A DNA stretch of 64,000 nucleotides from Mesorhizobium sp. B4-1-3. Lineage in GTDB: Bacteria > Pseudomonadota > Alphaproteobacteria > Rhizobiales > Rhizobiaceae. A model generated the notes under the pieces. The model saw only the letters and a list, made by a program, of their open reading frames with translations, was not told the DNA's origin and made no database searches. This document shows positions 1 through 8,149 of the stretch, in pieces. Made by a program: the position numbers and the translations under genes. Positions within the stretch are counted from its first letter, which is position 1; each line of letters starts with the position of its first letter. The DNA lies in NCBI RefSeq assembly GCF_006439355.1, contig NZ_VFTG01000025.1:1-64000 (forward strand), in the 5' to 3' direction.

Positions 1-73
1 ACCTCCAAAAGTCAGCCTTGAATCTGATTTGCCTCGCGATGGGAATCCCAAACCGTTAAATTGTCACTGCAGC

Positions 74-502
74 CTAGGACTCTTCCCGGCGCGAAAGCAG
101 ACGCCGCAGCATTGGCTCGATGCGCGACAGCTCGTCGAGATGCGCGGCCGACAGTTCGGCCAGGCGATCGTCGGCCAAAGGGGTGAGCTGCAGCAAGACG
201 CGGCGGTGATCGCTCTTGTCCTGATCGCGTATCACCAGGCCTGCCTCGGCAAGGCGGTTCACCAGTTCCACGGCGCTGTGATGGCGAATGCGCAGCCGCT
301 CGGCAAGGTCGCCCACCGCAACCGGTCCGCCGCCTGGAAACCCTTTGATCGCCAGCAGCGCCTGATGCTGGCGCGGCGTGAGGCCCGCCTCGTTGGCCTG
401 GACCTGGCTGAATTCGAGAAAGCGACGGATCAGGTAACGGAACTGCGACAGCCGCTGGTAGTCGGCCTGACTGATGGCGGGGCGTGGTTTCGGCGGCGTC
501 AT
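74..502 (-). CDS. MarR-family transcriptional regulator
   Basis: A 142-residue winged-helix regulator of the MarR family. The core (LTPRQHQALLAIKGFPGG, then VGDLAERLRIRHHSAVELVNRLAEAGLV and the wing DHRRVLLQLT) is the usual helix-turn-helix plus beta-wing. I chose the ATG at 502; an upstream in-frame TTG at 529 would add nine residues. It is transcribed away from the ClC channel gene, and the 601-617 palindrome between them is a natural operator, so it probably represses itself and/or the channel (inference). The ligand is unknown. Confidence 0.85.
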   Translation of the reverse strand: MTPPKPRPAISQADYQRLSQFRYLIRRFLEFSQVQANEAGLTPRQHQALLAIKGFPGGGPVAVGDLAERLRIRHHSAVELVNRLAEAGLVIRDQDKSDHRRVLLQLTPLADDRLAELSAAHLDELSRIEPMLRRLLSRREES

Positions 503-600
503 TCCCCGACTTATGGTCCTTTCCCGCAAAAGCTCAACAGCTTGTCGCGATCCTTGTCCAAAATGACGCGGCGCAGGGATCGAAAACGGCTTGAAGATTT

Positions 601-617
601 ATATCGTGTTACGATAT
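601..617. promoter_or_regulatory. Perfect palindrome, candidate MarR operator
   Basis: ATATCGT-GTT-ACGATAT: two perfect 7-bp arms around a 3-bp spacer, between the divergent MarR and ClC genes. Size and symmetry fit a MarR dimer site. Its right end overlaps an upstream ATG at 616, which argues that the channel starts at 673 instead. Confidence 0.6.
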
Positions 618-672
618 GAGGCCACCTGAAACCGGATGGCCTTTGCGCCGCCAGAAAGTTCAGGCTCCCAAA

Positions 673-2478
673 ATGAAATCCACTCACGCCGGCAACGGCC
701 ATCTTCGCGACTTCACGACTGATCCGCGCGTGCTCATCATCGCGGCCATCGCCGTGGTGGTGGCGACCGCCGGGCTCTTTGCCGGCATCGTGCTTCTGCA
801 GCTCATCCGGCTTGCCACCAACATTGCTTATTTCGGCCAGTTCTCGCTGGCCGACCTCAAGCTCGAGGACACGCCCCTGGGGCTTGCCGCCGTGATCGTG
901 CCGGTGATCGGCGCGCTGATCATCGGCCTGATGGCGCGCTTCGGCAGCGAGAAAATCCGCGGCCACGGCATTCCCGAGGCCATCGAGGCGATCCTGCTCG
1001 GACGCTCGCGGCTCGACGCCAAGGTCGCGGTGCTGAAGCCGCTTTCGTCGGCAATCTCGATCGGCTCGGGCGGACCGTTCGGCGCCGAAGGCCCGATCAT
1101 TATGACCGGCGGCGCCATCGGCTCGCTGATCGCGCAGATGCTGCCGGTCAGCGACAATGAACGCAAGACGCTGCTGGTGGCAGGTGCTGCGGCCGGTATG
1201 ACGACGGTGTTCGGTACGCCGATCGCCGCCATCATGCTCGCCGTCGAGCTGCTTTTGTTCGAATGGACGCCACGCAGCTTCATCCCTGTCGCCGTCGCCG
1301 CGATCGTCGCGGAAGTCGAACGCACGCTGCTGCACTTGCCGAGTCCGATCTTTCCGTTCTCAGGCAGCATGGACGCATCGATCGCCGGGCTGGGCGGCTG
1401 GGTGTTGGTCGGCATCGCCGCCGGGCTGCTTTCGGGACTGCTGACGCAATTGGTCTATGCCTGCGAGGACGCTTTCCTGAAGCTGCCGATTCACTGGATG
1501 TGGTGGCCGATGATCGGCGGCCTGGTGGTTGGCATCGGCGGCCTGATCGAGCCGCACGCGCTCGGTGTCGGCTACGACAACATCGCCAACATGCTCGACG
1601 GCCGCACGGTCGCCACCGCCGCGCTGCTGCTTCTGGTGGTGAAGGCTGTCATCTGGTCGGTGGCGCTGGGTTCGGGAACCTCGGGCGGCGTGCTGGCGCC
1701 GCTGCTCATCATGGGGGGTGCAATGGGAGCGGTGCTCTCGGGCATCCTGCCCGAGGCAAGCCCCGGCTTCTGGCCGCTTCTGGCGATGGCGGCGACCATG
1801 GGCGGCACCATGCGTGCGCCGCTGACGGCGACCTTCTTCGCCACCGAGCTCACCGGCAACACGCATGTGCTGGTGCCGCTGATCGCGGCCTGCGCCACCG
1901 CGCATGCGGTCACCGTGCTGTTGATGAAGCGCTCGATCCTGACCGAGAAGGTGGCGCGGCGAGGGCACCATCTCGTGCGCGAATACCGCGTCGATCCGTT
2001 TGCCCTGACCAGGGTCAAGGAAGTGATGACGACCAAGGTCGAGAGCGTGCCGGCGACGATGACGCTGCATGGCGCGGCGACCTTCCTGACCGCGCCGGAC
2101 ACGCGGCATCCGAGCTTCCCGGTAGTCGACGAAGCGGGCCATGTGCTCGGCGTGATCGATCCGCCGGCGATCCTGCGTTGGCGGCGCAACGGCAAGCATC
2201 GCAAAGCCACGCTTGGTGAGCTGCTCGCCGGCAGCAAGATCACGGTCGCTTATCCGGACGAATATCTGGAGGCGCTTTCCGACAAGCTCCTTAACGCCAA
2301 TATCTCGCATCTGCCGGTCGTCTCACGCGAGGATGAACGGCTCGTCGGCTATATCGGCTGGAAAGACATGATGCGGGTAAGGTCGAAAAAGCAGGCGGAG
2401 GAGCGCGACCGTTCGGCACTGCTCAGTTTCGGCGCAAGGCGCAAGACGCAACAAAGCGTCCGTGACGAGGCAGTCTAG
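673..2478 (+). CDS. ClC-family chloride channel/antiporter with tandem CBS domains
   Basis: A 601-residue integral membrane protein of the ClC family. The anion-pathway signatures are present in order: GHGIPEA, GSGGPFGAEGP (with the gating glutamate in GAEGP) and GTSGGVLAP. The last 150 or so residues hold two CBS domains (from VKEVMTTKVESVP and from KITVAYPDEYLEALSD), which often sense nucleotides. An ATG at 616 gives 19 more residues but lies in the candidate operator, so I prefer 673. Whether it is a channel or an H+/Cl- exchanger cannot be settled here. The stop overlaps the end of the convergent ribbon-helix-helix gene. Confidence 0.85.
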   Translation: MKSTHAGNGHLRDFTTDPRVLIIAAIAVVVATAGLFAGIVLLQLIRLATNIAYFGQFSLADLKLEDTPLGLAAVIVPVIGALIIGLMARFGSEKIRGHGIPEAIEAILLGRSRLDAKVAVLKPLSSAISIGSGGPFGAEGPIIMTGGAIGSLIAQMLPVSDNERKTLLVAGAAAGMTTVFGTPIAAIMLAVELLLFEWTPRSFIPVAVAAIVAEVERTLLHLPSPIFPFSGSMDASIAGLGGWVLVGIAAGLLSGLLTQLVYACEDAFLKLPIHWMWWPMIGGLVVGIGGLIEPHALGVGYDNIANMLDGRTVATAALLLLVVKAVIWSVALGSGTSGGVLAPLLIMGGAMGAVLSGILPEASPGFWPLLAMAATMGGTMRAPLTATFFATELTGNTHVLVPLIAACATAHAVTVLLMKRSILTEKVARRGHHLVREYRVDPFALTRVKEVMTTKVESVPATMTLHGAATFLTAPDTRHPSFPVVDEAGHVLGVIDPPAILRWRRNGKHRKATLGELLAGSKITVAYPDEYLEALSDKLLNANISHLPVVSREDERLVGYIGWKDMMRVRSKKQAEERDRSALLSFGARRKTQQSVRDEAV

Positions 2479-2702
2479 ATCGCAGCGCCGCCGCGTTTCG
2501 CCCAGGCCAGCACATAGAGCCTCAGCGCCGACGACAGGTTGGCGTCGCGGGTGCGCGTCTCGTCGATCTCGGCGACCAACGCAGCGAGTGACAGCGAACG
2601 CTGCGCGGCGATGGCGATGAGGTCGTCGTAGAAAGGCTGCTCCAGGGAAAAGCTGGTGCGGTGACCGCGGATCGTTACCGAACGTTTTTCGACCGCGGCC
2701 AT
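2475..2702 (-). CDS. Ribbon-helix-helix domain protein
   Basis: A 75-residue protein. KRSVTIRGHRTSFSLEQPFYDDLIAIAAQRSLSLAALVAEID fits the ribbon-helix-helix fold (beta strand, then two helices) of the short RHH proteins found beside sspB in Rhizobiales. It probably binds DNA as a dimer; the target is unknown. It follows DUF4169 by 8 bp on the same strand, so SspB, DUF4169 and this gene form a likely operon. The 3' end overlaps the convergent ClC stop by 4 bp. Confidence 0.75.
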   Translation of the reverse strand: MAAVEKRSVTIRGHRTSFSLEQPFYDDLIAIAAQRSLSLAALVAEIDETRTRDANLSSALRLYVLAWAKRGGAAI

Positions 2703-2710
2703 TGCAGGAC

Positions 2711-2908
2711 TCAGCGCTTGCCGGGGTCGTCGGGCTTTTCCCGGCGATGGCCGGCCACGAATTTCCCGGCCTTCTCCGACGTCAGCCGGTCACGCTCACG
2801 CTCCGTCTTCGAGCGGCCGTGCAGTGCCCGGTTTTCGCTCGCCTGGCGTTCCTTCTCGGTGCGCGCTTTCTGCTTGCGGGCCTGGCGGAGATTGACGACC
2901 TCGCCCAT
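2711..2908 (-). CDS. DUF4169 family small basic protein
   Basis: A 65-residue, highly charged protein beginning MGEVVNLRQARKQKAR, followed by Arg/Lys/Glu-rich helices. This matches the alphaproteobacterial DUF4169 family; no biochemical function is known to me. It lies 9 bp after sspB and 8 bp before the RHH gene on the same strand. The charge pattern suggests a nucleic-acid or ribosome association, but that is only inference. Confidence 0.75.
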   Translation of the reverse strand: MGEVVNLRQARKQKARTEKERQASENRALHGRSKTERERDRLTSEKAGKFVAGHRREKPDDPGKR

Positions 2909-2917
2909 GGCGCCGCG

Positions 2918-3448
2918 CTACTTTTTGCGGAAGGCGTCGAGAGAGACGACGTCGGCGCCCTTGCCGCCGGTCTCGGCGACCGCCGGCTTCTTTTCGGCCT
3001 CGGCGGCCTTCTTCTTGGTTTCCGCCTTCTTCTCCGGCACGACGGCGACCGGTTCGGGCGCCGGAGCCGTGGCCTCGTCTTCGGCGCCCTCCGTCTTGAC
3101 GTCGAACTCGAGTTCGAAATTGACCGACGGGTCGTAGAAGCCGCGCACGGCGGAGAAGGGGATCTCGAGCTTTTCCGGAACGTCGGAGAAGGAAAGCCCG
3201 ACCTCGAAGCCGGTATCCGTCACCTTGAGGTCCCAATACTGGAACTGGATAACGATGGTCATCTGCTCCGGATAGCGTTCGCGCAGCCTCGAGGAGATGC
3301 GCACGCCCGGCGCGCCGGTCAAGAAGGTGATGAAGAAATGATGATTGCCCGGAAGGCCAGTGCGCGCGACCTCGGCCAGGACCTTGCGCATGACGCCGCG
3401 CAGAGCCTCCTGGGCCAGAATGTCGTAGCGGATATGGTCGTCGGCCAT
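2918..3448 (-). CDS. sspB: SspB-type ClpXP adaptor
   Basis: A 176-residue alphaproteobacterial SspB. It delivers ssrA-tagged proteins to ClpXP. The substrate-binding fold runs from MADDHIRYDILAQEALRG through FFITFLTGAPGV and MTIVIQFQYWDLKV; a long Ala/Glu/Lys linker follows, and the last residues (DVVSLDAFRKK) are the typical ClpX-docking tail. The frame stays open upstream, but MADDHIRYD is the conserved start. The tmRNA that encodes the substrate tag lies about 3 kb away. Likely first gene of an operon with DUF4169 and RHH. Confidence 0.88.
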   Translation of the reverse strand: MADDHIRYDILAQEALRGVMRKVLAEVARTGLPGNHHFFITFLTGAPGVRISSRLRERYPEQMTIVIQFQYWDLKVTDTGFEVGLSFSDVPEKLEIPFSAVRGFYDPSVNFELEFDVKTEGAEDEATAPAPEPVAVVPEKKAETKKKAAEAEKKPAVAETGGKGADVVSLDAFRKK

Positions 3449-3564
3449 GTGATGGTCGGGTTCCGTTGAATCGTCCGCATAGCTGTAATCAAGCTTGAGC
3501 GCGGCGTAAACCGCATATAGGCGCAAAGGCGTGAGGCCAAGAGGGGTGTCGGCGATTTGATCGC

Positions 3565-4248
3565 TCAGGCGTGAACGAGCGCGGCCGGTTTGCCGGCTGG
3601 CGACTTCTTCCTGGCAAAGGCGCTGAGGAAGGTCCGCACGCCATTGGTGGCGGAGCACAGCACCTCTTCCTCGGTCGGCGTGCCGCCGAGCATGAAAGTG
3701 ATCTGAAGCTCGGCGTTGACGAGGGCCAGGAACTGACGCGCCGCGACGTCGGGGTCGCCGATCGCGAGATGCCCGGCGAAGGCAAGCCGGGCGAAGCGGG
3801 CGGCAAGCGCCGACCAGGTGCGGCCAGGCCCCTGTTCGCGCCATTCGGCAAACAGTTCCGGATAACGCTCGCCCTCCGCCTGGATCAGCTTGCGCAGAAA
3901 ACGGCCGTCGCGGTTGCAGATGCAATTGCGGTTCATGCGCACCGTGAAGGCGATCAGGTCGGCTTCAAGGTCCGTGGGCTGGTCGGGGAAGCTGGCGATG
4001 GTGGCGAAGATGCCGGCATTGCAGCGTTCCGTCAGGTCGCGCACGACGGCGACGAAGAGCTTTTCCTTGTCGCCGTGATGGTTGTAGACGGTCTGGCGCG
4101 AGACGCCGGCCTCGGCCGCGATCAGGTCGATATTGGCGCCGGCATAGCCCTCGCGGCAGAAGACGGACGCGGCCGCATCCACCACCGACACGCGTTTGGC
4201 CTCGTGGCTGCGTGGCGGGAAAGTGTCAGGAGAAACGCCGTGCTTCAT
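3565..4248 (-). CDS. TetR-family transcriptional regulator
   Basis: A 227-residue TetR-type repressor. The N-terminal helix-turn-helix is clear (VVDAAASVFCREGYAGANIDLIAAEAGVSRQTVYNHHGDKEKLF). The C-terminal ligand domain carries several cysteines (for example NRNCICNRDGRF), which is a little unusual. It diverges from the Bcr/CflA-type transporter gene, so it is the obvious candidate regulator of that pump; palindromes at 4278-4308 lie between the two. Confidence 0.85.
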   Translation of the reverse strand: MKHGVSPDTFPPRSHEAKRVSVVDAAASVFCREGYAGANIDLIAAEAGVSRQTVYNHHGDKEKLFVAVVRDLTERCNAGIFATIASFPDQPTDLEADLIAFTVRMNRNCICNRDGRFLRKLIQAEGERYPELFAEWREQGPGRTWSALAARFARLAFAGHLAIGDPDVAARQFLALVNAELQITFMLGGTPTEEEVLCSATNGVRTFLSAFARKKSPAGKPAALVHA

Positions 4249-4277
4249 GAAAATCTATATAGCGGTGATTGACGAAT

Positions 4278-4308
4278 TGGACAAGTCTGTCTAAATTTGT
4301 GGACACAA
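4278..4308. promoter_or_regulatory. Candidate TetR operator region
   Basis: TGGACA-AGTC-TGTCTA (4278-4293, one mismatch between arms) is followed by TTGTG-GA-CACAA (4297-4308, perfect 5-bp arms). TGGACA recurs at 4300. They sit just upstream of the tetR start in the divergent intergenic region. Confidence 0.45.
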
Positions 4309-4312
4309 GAAA

Positions 4313-4385
4313 GGGGAATCCCGCCGGAGAGACGAATATGTTCGCCTGATAGGCGAATGAATTCACTCTGATTGTAGGATTCCCC
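4313..4385 (+). other. Nested inverted repeat in the leader of the efflux gene
   Basis: GGGGAATCC (4313-4321) is complementary to GGATTCCCC (4377-4385). Inside the 55-base loop is a second perfect hairpin, TTCGCCT-GAT-AGGCGAA (4341-4357). This ends about 70 bases before the transporter ATG. It could fold as RNA in the 5' leader or act as a DNA operator; I recognise no known riboswitch. Confidence 0.5.
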
Positions 4386-4454
4386 GCGGGATGGAACGTC
4401 CTGGGTTCAGACGCCGGCATTCGCGGCGGCAACCAGATCCGAAAAGAGCTTATC

Positions 4455-5660
4455 ATGAGTCCCAAATTCCTCCGCATCGCGGTCGTGCTCGGCTTGTTGT
4501 CCGCGATCGGCCCGTTTGCGATCGATATGTATCTCCCCGCGCTGCCTTCGATCGGCCAGGACCTGCATGCCGGCACCGCCGCGGTGCAGATGAGCCTTCT
4601 GATCTTCTTCCTGTCGATGGGCTTTGGGCAGATCGTCGTCGGCCCGATCTCCGACATGGTCGGCCGCAAGGCGCCGCTTTATGCCGGCCTCGCGCTGTTC
4701 ATGGTCGGCGGCGTCGGCTCGGCGATGGCACCTAACATCGAATGGCTGATCGCCTTCCGCTTCCTGCAGGGCCTCGGCGCCAGCGCCGGCATGGCGGTGC
4801 CGCGCGCCATCGTGCGCGACCTGCACACCGGCAACGACGCCGCCAAGCTGATGTCGCTTCTGATGCTGGTGTTCTCGGTGTCACCGATTCTGGCGCCGTT
4901 GACCGGCAGCCAGATCATCGAAAGCTTCGGCTGGCGCGCCGTGTTCTGGACCGTCACGGGTGCCGCGGCGCTTGCAACGATCCTGCTTGCCACCTCGCTC
5001 AAGGAGACGCGGCCGGTCGAAGAGCGCGCCGGTTCGTCTTTCGGCACGGCGCTTGCCGGCTACCGCTATCTGATGGGCGACCGCAATTTCCTGGGCCTTG
5101 TGGCGATCGCCGGGTTCGGCATCGCGAGCTTCTTCGTCTATCTGTCGAGCTCGTCCTTCATCCTGATCGACCATTACGGCCTCTCGCCCTCGGTCTACAG
5201 CGTGTTCTTCTCGATCAACGCGGTCGCCTTCATCGGCATGTCGCAGCTGACCGGAATGCTCGCCGACCGCTTCGGGTTGAAGCGCGTGGTCTGGGTGGCG
5301 GTCACCGGCTATGCCACGGTAATGGTGGCGCTGTTCGCGATCATGGCCTCCGGCGTCGACCGACTCGACGTGATGGCGGCGCTGCTCTTCGTCGGCTATG
5401 GCTTCCTCGGCCTTGTTATTCCGACCACCTCGGTGCTGGCGATGGAAGAGCATGGCGAGATTGCCGGCACCGCCTCGGCGCTGATGGGCACGCTGCATTT
5501 CGCCATCGGCGCGCTGGCCATGGGCGTCGCCGGCATCTTCTTCGACGGCACGCCGCTGCCGATGGTGGCGGGCATCACGCTCTGCGCGGTGATCTCCTTC
5601 ACGCTGGCCAAGCTGACGCTCGGCCGCGCGCGCGAAGCGGTCGAGGCGCCGGCGGAGTAG
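4455..5660 (+). CDS. Bcr/CflA-type multidrug efflux MFS transporter
   Basis: A 401-residue, 12-helix major facilitator of the drug:H+ antiporter group. The start (LGLLSAIGPFAIDMYLPALPSI) is the hallmark of the Bcr/CflA subfamily, and GPISDMVGRKAPLY is the loop 2-3 MFS signature. It probably exports drugs or related small molecules across the inner membrane. It is monocistronic, with a divergent TetR gene upstream and a strong terminator downstream. A perfect 10-bp hairpin (5641-5650/5661-5670) spans its stop codon. Confidence 0.85.
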   Translation: MSPKFLRIAVVLGLLSAIGPFAIDMYLPALPSIGQDLHAGTAAVQMSLLIFFLSMGFGQIVVGPISDMVGRKAPLYAGLALFMVGGVGSAMAPNIEWLIAFRFLQGLGASAGMAVPRAIVRDLHTGNDAAKLMSLLMLVFSVSPILAPLTGSQIIESFGWRAVFWTVTGAAALATILLATSLKETRPVEERAGSSFGTALAGYRYLMGDRNFLGLVAIAGFGIASFFVYLSSSSFILIDHYGLSPSVYSVFFSINAVAFIGMSQLTGMLADRFGLKRVVWVAVTGYATVMVALFAIMASGVDRLDVMAALLFVGYGFLGLVIPTTSVLAMEEHGEIAGTASALMGTLHFAIGALAMGVAGIFFDGTPLPMVAGITLCAVISFTLAKLTLGRAREAVEAPAE

Positions 5661-5670
5661 GGCGCCTCGA
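5641..5670 (+). repeat. Hairpin across the efflux gene stop codon
   Basis: TCGAGGCGCC (5641-5650) pairs perfectly with GGCGCCTCGA (5661-5670); the TAG stop at 5658-5660 is in the loop. It sits 10 bp before the terminator, so the transcript would end in two hairpins. Confidence 0.5.
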
Positions 5671-5679
5671 AACAACCCG

Positions 5680-5704
5680 AAAAGGCCGGCTTGCCCGGCC
5701 TTTT
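5680..5704. terminator. Bidirectional rho-independent terminator
   Basis: AAAAGGCCGG-CTTGC-CCGGCCTTTT: a perfect 10-bp stem with A and T runs, between the convergent efflux and ATPase genes. Confidence 0.85.
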
Positions 5705-6255
5705 CATTGCAGGCCTGTTTGATCGAGAACGAAGCGTACCCGCTCTTCGACCGAAGCGAGGGGCAACGGCACCAGTTCGTAGCCAAGCTCTGCATAGACG
5801 CTGGTCACGGAGCGGAACGTGCGCTCGGCTTCGTCGAGCGTCTGTTTGCGCTCTTCGTCGTGAGTAAATATCTCGGGCCAGGGCGGCGCGACGAAGACCC
5901 GGCGCGCGTAGCGGAATTTCTCCGCCGCGCTCGTGATGTGATCCGGCACTGGCAGGCAGCAGAGCCTGAGATAGCCGATCGTGTCCGGCGCGCCGCGGTC
6001 GAAGAAGACCGGGCCGGGTTCGGCATGCGCGGTTTGCCAGGAGCGCAGCTCCCACGCTAGCATCAGCTCGGCAAAGAGCGCGCGATCCTGCCAGGGAAGG
6101 GCAGGGCCGCCGATGGCCATTTGGTCACGGATGATGCCGCGTCCGGCTTCGGGCGCGGTCGCGAAGCCCTGGGCTCTAAGCGCATCGATCAGCGTGGTCT
6201 TGCCGGAACCGGGGCCGCCGGTCAGCACGAAGTATCGGTCGGAATCGTTTTGCAT
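5704..6255 (-). CDS. AAA-type P-loop ATPase (AAA_28-like)
   Basis: A 183-residue predicted nucleotide kinase or ATPase. The Walker A motif GGPGSGKTT lies near the N-terminus (YFVLTGGPGSGKTTLIDAL), and FFDRGAPDT fits a Walker B or lid region. Similar proteins are annotated AAA_28 or predicted ATPase with unknown substrate. I start at the ATG at 6255 (MQNDSDRYFVL); a start at 6282 would add nine residues. It converges on the efflux gene and ends at the shared terminator. Confidence 0.75.
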   Translation of the reverse strand: MQNDSDRYFVLTGGPGSGKTTLIDALRAQGFATAPEAGRGIIRDQMAIGGPALPWQDRALFAELMLAWELRSWQTAHAEPGPVFFDRGAPDTIGYLRLCCLPVPDHITSAAEKFRYARRVFVAPPWPEIFTHDEERKQTLDEAERTFRSVTSVYAELGYELVPLPLASVEERVRFVLDQTGLQ

Positions 6256-6344
6256 CGCTTGTCCATGGAGGATGGGCGGCAAGGCTGCGCGCCGCGCATC
6301 GAGCGCCGGACAAACCTTGGCCGTCGGTTGGTCTGGGAAGAAGC

Positions 6345-6690
6345 AAAAAGGAGGGGAAGATGGAGGTTTCTGTTGCCAGGTACCTCCGAACCCCGCCTAG
6401 AAGTGCGAACCTCTAGGGCTTGATTTGAAGCGTTCGCGCCGCATTAAGCAGCGAGACGAGCTTCCGCATAGTTGTCGTTGGCAACTATAAGTTTAGCCCG
6501 ATAACGGTGGTACAATGCCGGGCGAAAGTACGATCTTTACACCTTCGTCGATCCTATTTCGCCCCCAGCAAAAGCCGCTCCGTCAGCCAGAGCGGTTTTT
6601 GGTGGAGGCGCCGGGTACCGCCCCCGGGTCCGAACGGCTTATTTCATCGCCTGTTTATCGCCATAGTCGGTCAAGCCGACGAAGCGAATA
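6345..6690 (-). ncRNA. ssrA: Permuted two-piece alphaproteobacterial tmRNA
   Basis: Transfer-messenger RNA for ribosome rescue. Read on the minus strand, 6482-6444 encodes the tag ANDNYAEARLAA and a TAA stop. The order is permuted. The acceptor piece comes first and ends in an encoded CCA at 6602-6600, preceded by CGCCTCC-A. A short spacer (6599-6567) follows and folds as CCGCTC/GAGCGG. The coding piece then starts GGGGGCG at 6566 and pairs with CGCCTCC (one G-U) to make the seven-pair acceptor stem. The T-arm reads CCGGG-GGCGGTA-CCCGG. A stem (6387-6382/6367-6362) with a T-run at 6349-6345 is the likely terminator. The upstream end is approximate, placed near a TATATT box. Confidence 0.93.
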
Positions 6691-6888
6691 TAGGGAGCGA
6701 CGAGGGAAAAATAAAGGCCAAACCGGCGCTTATCCGGTTAATGCCAAACTGTGCAGCCAAGGGTTGACTTGCGCGCCTACTCAATCAAATCTCGCTCCCG
6801 GTGAGGAGTCTCTGACCTAGCGCAGAGGTTGCGCGGCGCGCCACAACCCTCATCGACCGGATCCGTGGCGCCGACGAGGGGAAATTCG

Positions 6889-7200
6889 ATGGCCGACTAT
6901 CTTGCGGATGTGAAGAAATACGATGCCGGCGCCAGTGCGGACGCGGTCGATAAGATCGTCAAGCATCTGGGCATTGCGCTCAGGAACCGCGATTCCTCGC
7001 TGGTCTCCTGCACCGACCCGAAGGAACTTGATCGCGTCCGGGAGAACTGGATCGGTAAGAAGCTCGGCATCGCCGATGCCGCAAAGGCGAACGCCTCGAT
7101 CGAGAAGACCTGCAAGGCCATGCAAGCCGACAACACCAAGAGCCGCGTGACCTTCTACTATCTGGTCGCGAAGGACCTCGGCAAACTCGGCTCGCTCTGA
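6889..7200 (+). CDS. DUF2853 family protein
   Basis: A 103-residue soluble protein. MADYLADVKKYDAGASADAVDKIVKHLGIALRNRDSS through the C-terminal YYLVAKDLGKL matches the small DUF2853 family of alphaproteobacteria, whose function is unknown to me. GAGGGGA upstream of the ATG at 6889 is a good ribosome-binding site; an upstream start at 6829 adds 20 poorly conserved residues and was rejected. Two conserved cysteines (SCTD, KTCKAM) are visible. A strong hairpin follows at 7218-7239. Confidence 0.75.
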   Translation: MADYLADVKKYDAGASADAVDKIVKHLGIALRNRDSSLVSCTDPKELDRVRENWIGKKLGIADAAKANASIEKTCKAMQADNTKSRVTFYYLVAKDLGKLGSL

Positions 7201-7217
7201 GGCTCTGCCACCTGGCA

Positions 7218-7239
7218 GCCGGCACGAAATCGTGCCGGC
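7218..7239 (+). terminator. Hairpin after the DUF2853 gene
   Basis: GCCGGCACGA-AA-TCGTGCCGGC: perfect 10-bp arms 18 bp after the stop codon. There is no strong T-run directly after it, so its role as a terminator is probable rather than certain. Confidence 0.55.
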
Positions 7240-7341
7240 ACCGTGGACTTTTGGCGCGACCAACACCGCAGCCTGCTTTGCGGTGTTCGACCGGCTGTCA
7301 GTCGAGTATGATTGCCTGTCACCCGAATCGAGGCGGAGCCG

Positions 7342-8136
7342 ATGCGCCAATATCTCGACCTGTTGAAGCATGTGCTGGAGAACGGCGTCGATCGCGGCGA
7401 CCGCACCGGCACCGGCACGCGCTCGGCGTTCGGCTACCAGATGCGCTTTGACCTTTCGCGCGGCTTTCCGGTCACGACCACCAAGAAGCTGCATCTGAAG
7501 TCGATCATCCACGAGCTTCTGTGGTTCCTGGCCGGCGACACCAACATCAAATATCTCAACGACAATGGCGTCACCATCTGGGACGAATGGGCCGACGAGA
7601 ACGGCGATCTCGGCCCGGTCTATGGCAAACAGTGGCGCTCATGGCCGGACGGGCATGGCGGCGAGATCGACCAGATCGCGGGCCTTTTGAAGGAGATACG
7701 CAGGAATCCTAACTCGCGCCGGCTGATCGTCTCAGCCTGGAATCCGGCCGAAGTCGAGGCGATGGCGCTGCCGCCCTGCCACTGCCTGTTCCAGTTCTAT
7801 GTCTCGGAAGGCCGGCTCTCGTGCCAGCTCTACCAACGCTCGGCCGACATCTTCCTCGGCGTGCCGTTCAACATCGCTTCCTATGCCCTGCTCACCATGA
7901 TGGTGGCGCAGGTGACCGGGCTGAAGCCCGGCGACTTCGTGCACACGCTGGGCGACGCGCATCTTTATTCGAACCATTTCGAGCAGGCGCGCGAGCAGAT
8001 GCGGCGCACGCCCAAGGCCCTGCCGACGATGTGGATCAACCCGGAAGTGAACGACCTCTTTGCCTTCCGCTTCGAGGATTTCCGCCTCGAAAACTATTTC
8101 GCGGATGCCAACATCAAGGCGCCGATCGCGGTATGA
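7342..8136 (+). CDS. thyA: Thymidylate synthase
   Basis: ThyA makes dTMP from dUMP using methylene-tetrahydrofolate. The 264-residue length matches Escherichia coli ThyA, and the catalytic cysteine falls at residue 146 in PPCHCLFQFYV. Other signatures are RTGTGT, DEWADENGDLGPVYGKQWRSW, RRLIVSAWNP and the final DANIKAPIAV. I chose the ATG at 7342 (RBS GAGGCGGAG); an upstream TTG at 7312 would add ten residues. The dihydrofolate reductase that recycles its product is about 5.4 kb downstream. The molbindin remnant abuts its 3' end on the other strand. Confidence 0.96.
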   Translation: MRQYLDLLKHVLENGVDRGDRTGTGTRSAFGYQMRFDLSRGFPVTTTKKLHLKSIIHELLWFLAGDTNIKYLNDNGVTIWDEWADENGDLGPVYGKQWRSWPDGHGGEIDQIAGLLKEIRRNPNSRRLIVSAWNPAEVEAMALPPCHCLFQFYVSEGRLSCQLYQRSADIFLGVPFNIASYALLTMMVAQVTGLKPGDFVHTLGDAHLYSNHFEQAREQMRRTPKALPTMWINPEVNDLFAFRFEDFRLENYFADANIKAPIAV

Positions 8137-8149
8137 GTGAGCCCCGCCG

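Noticed and set aside
6507..6820. Two overlapping plus-strand ORFs of about 90-100 codons
   Set aside because: They cover the tmRNA gene and its promoter and show no protein-family features.
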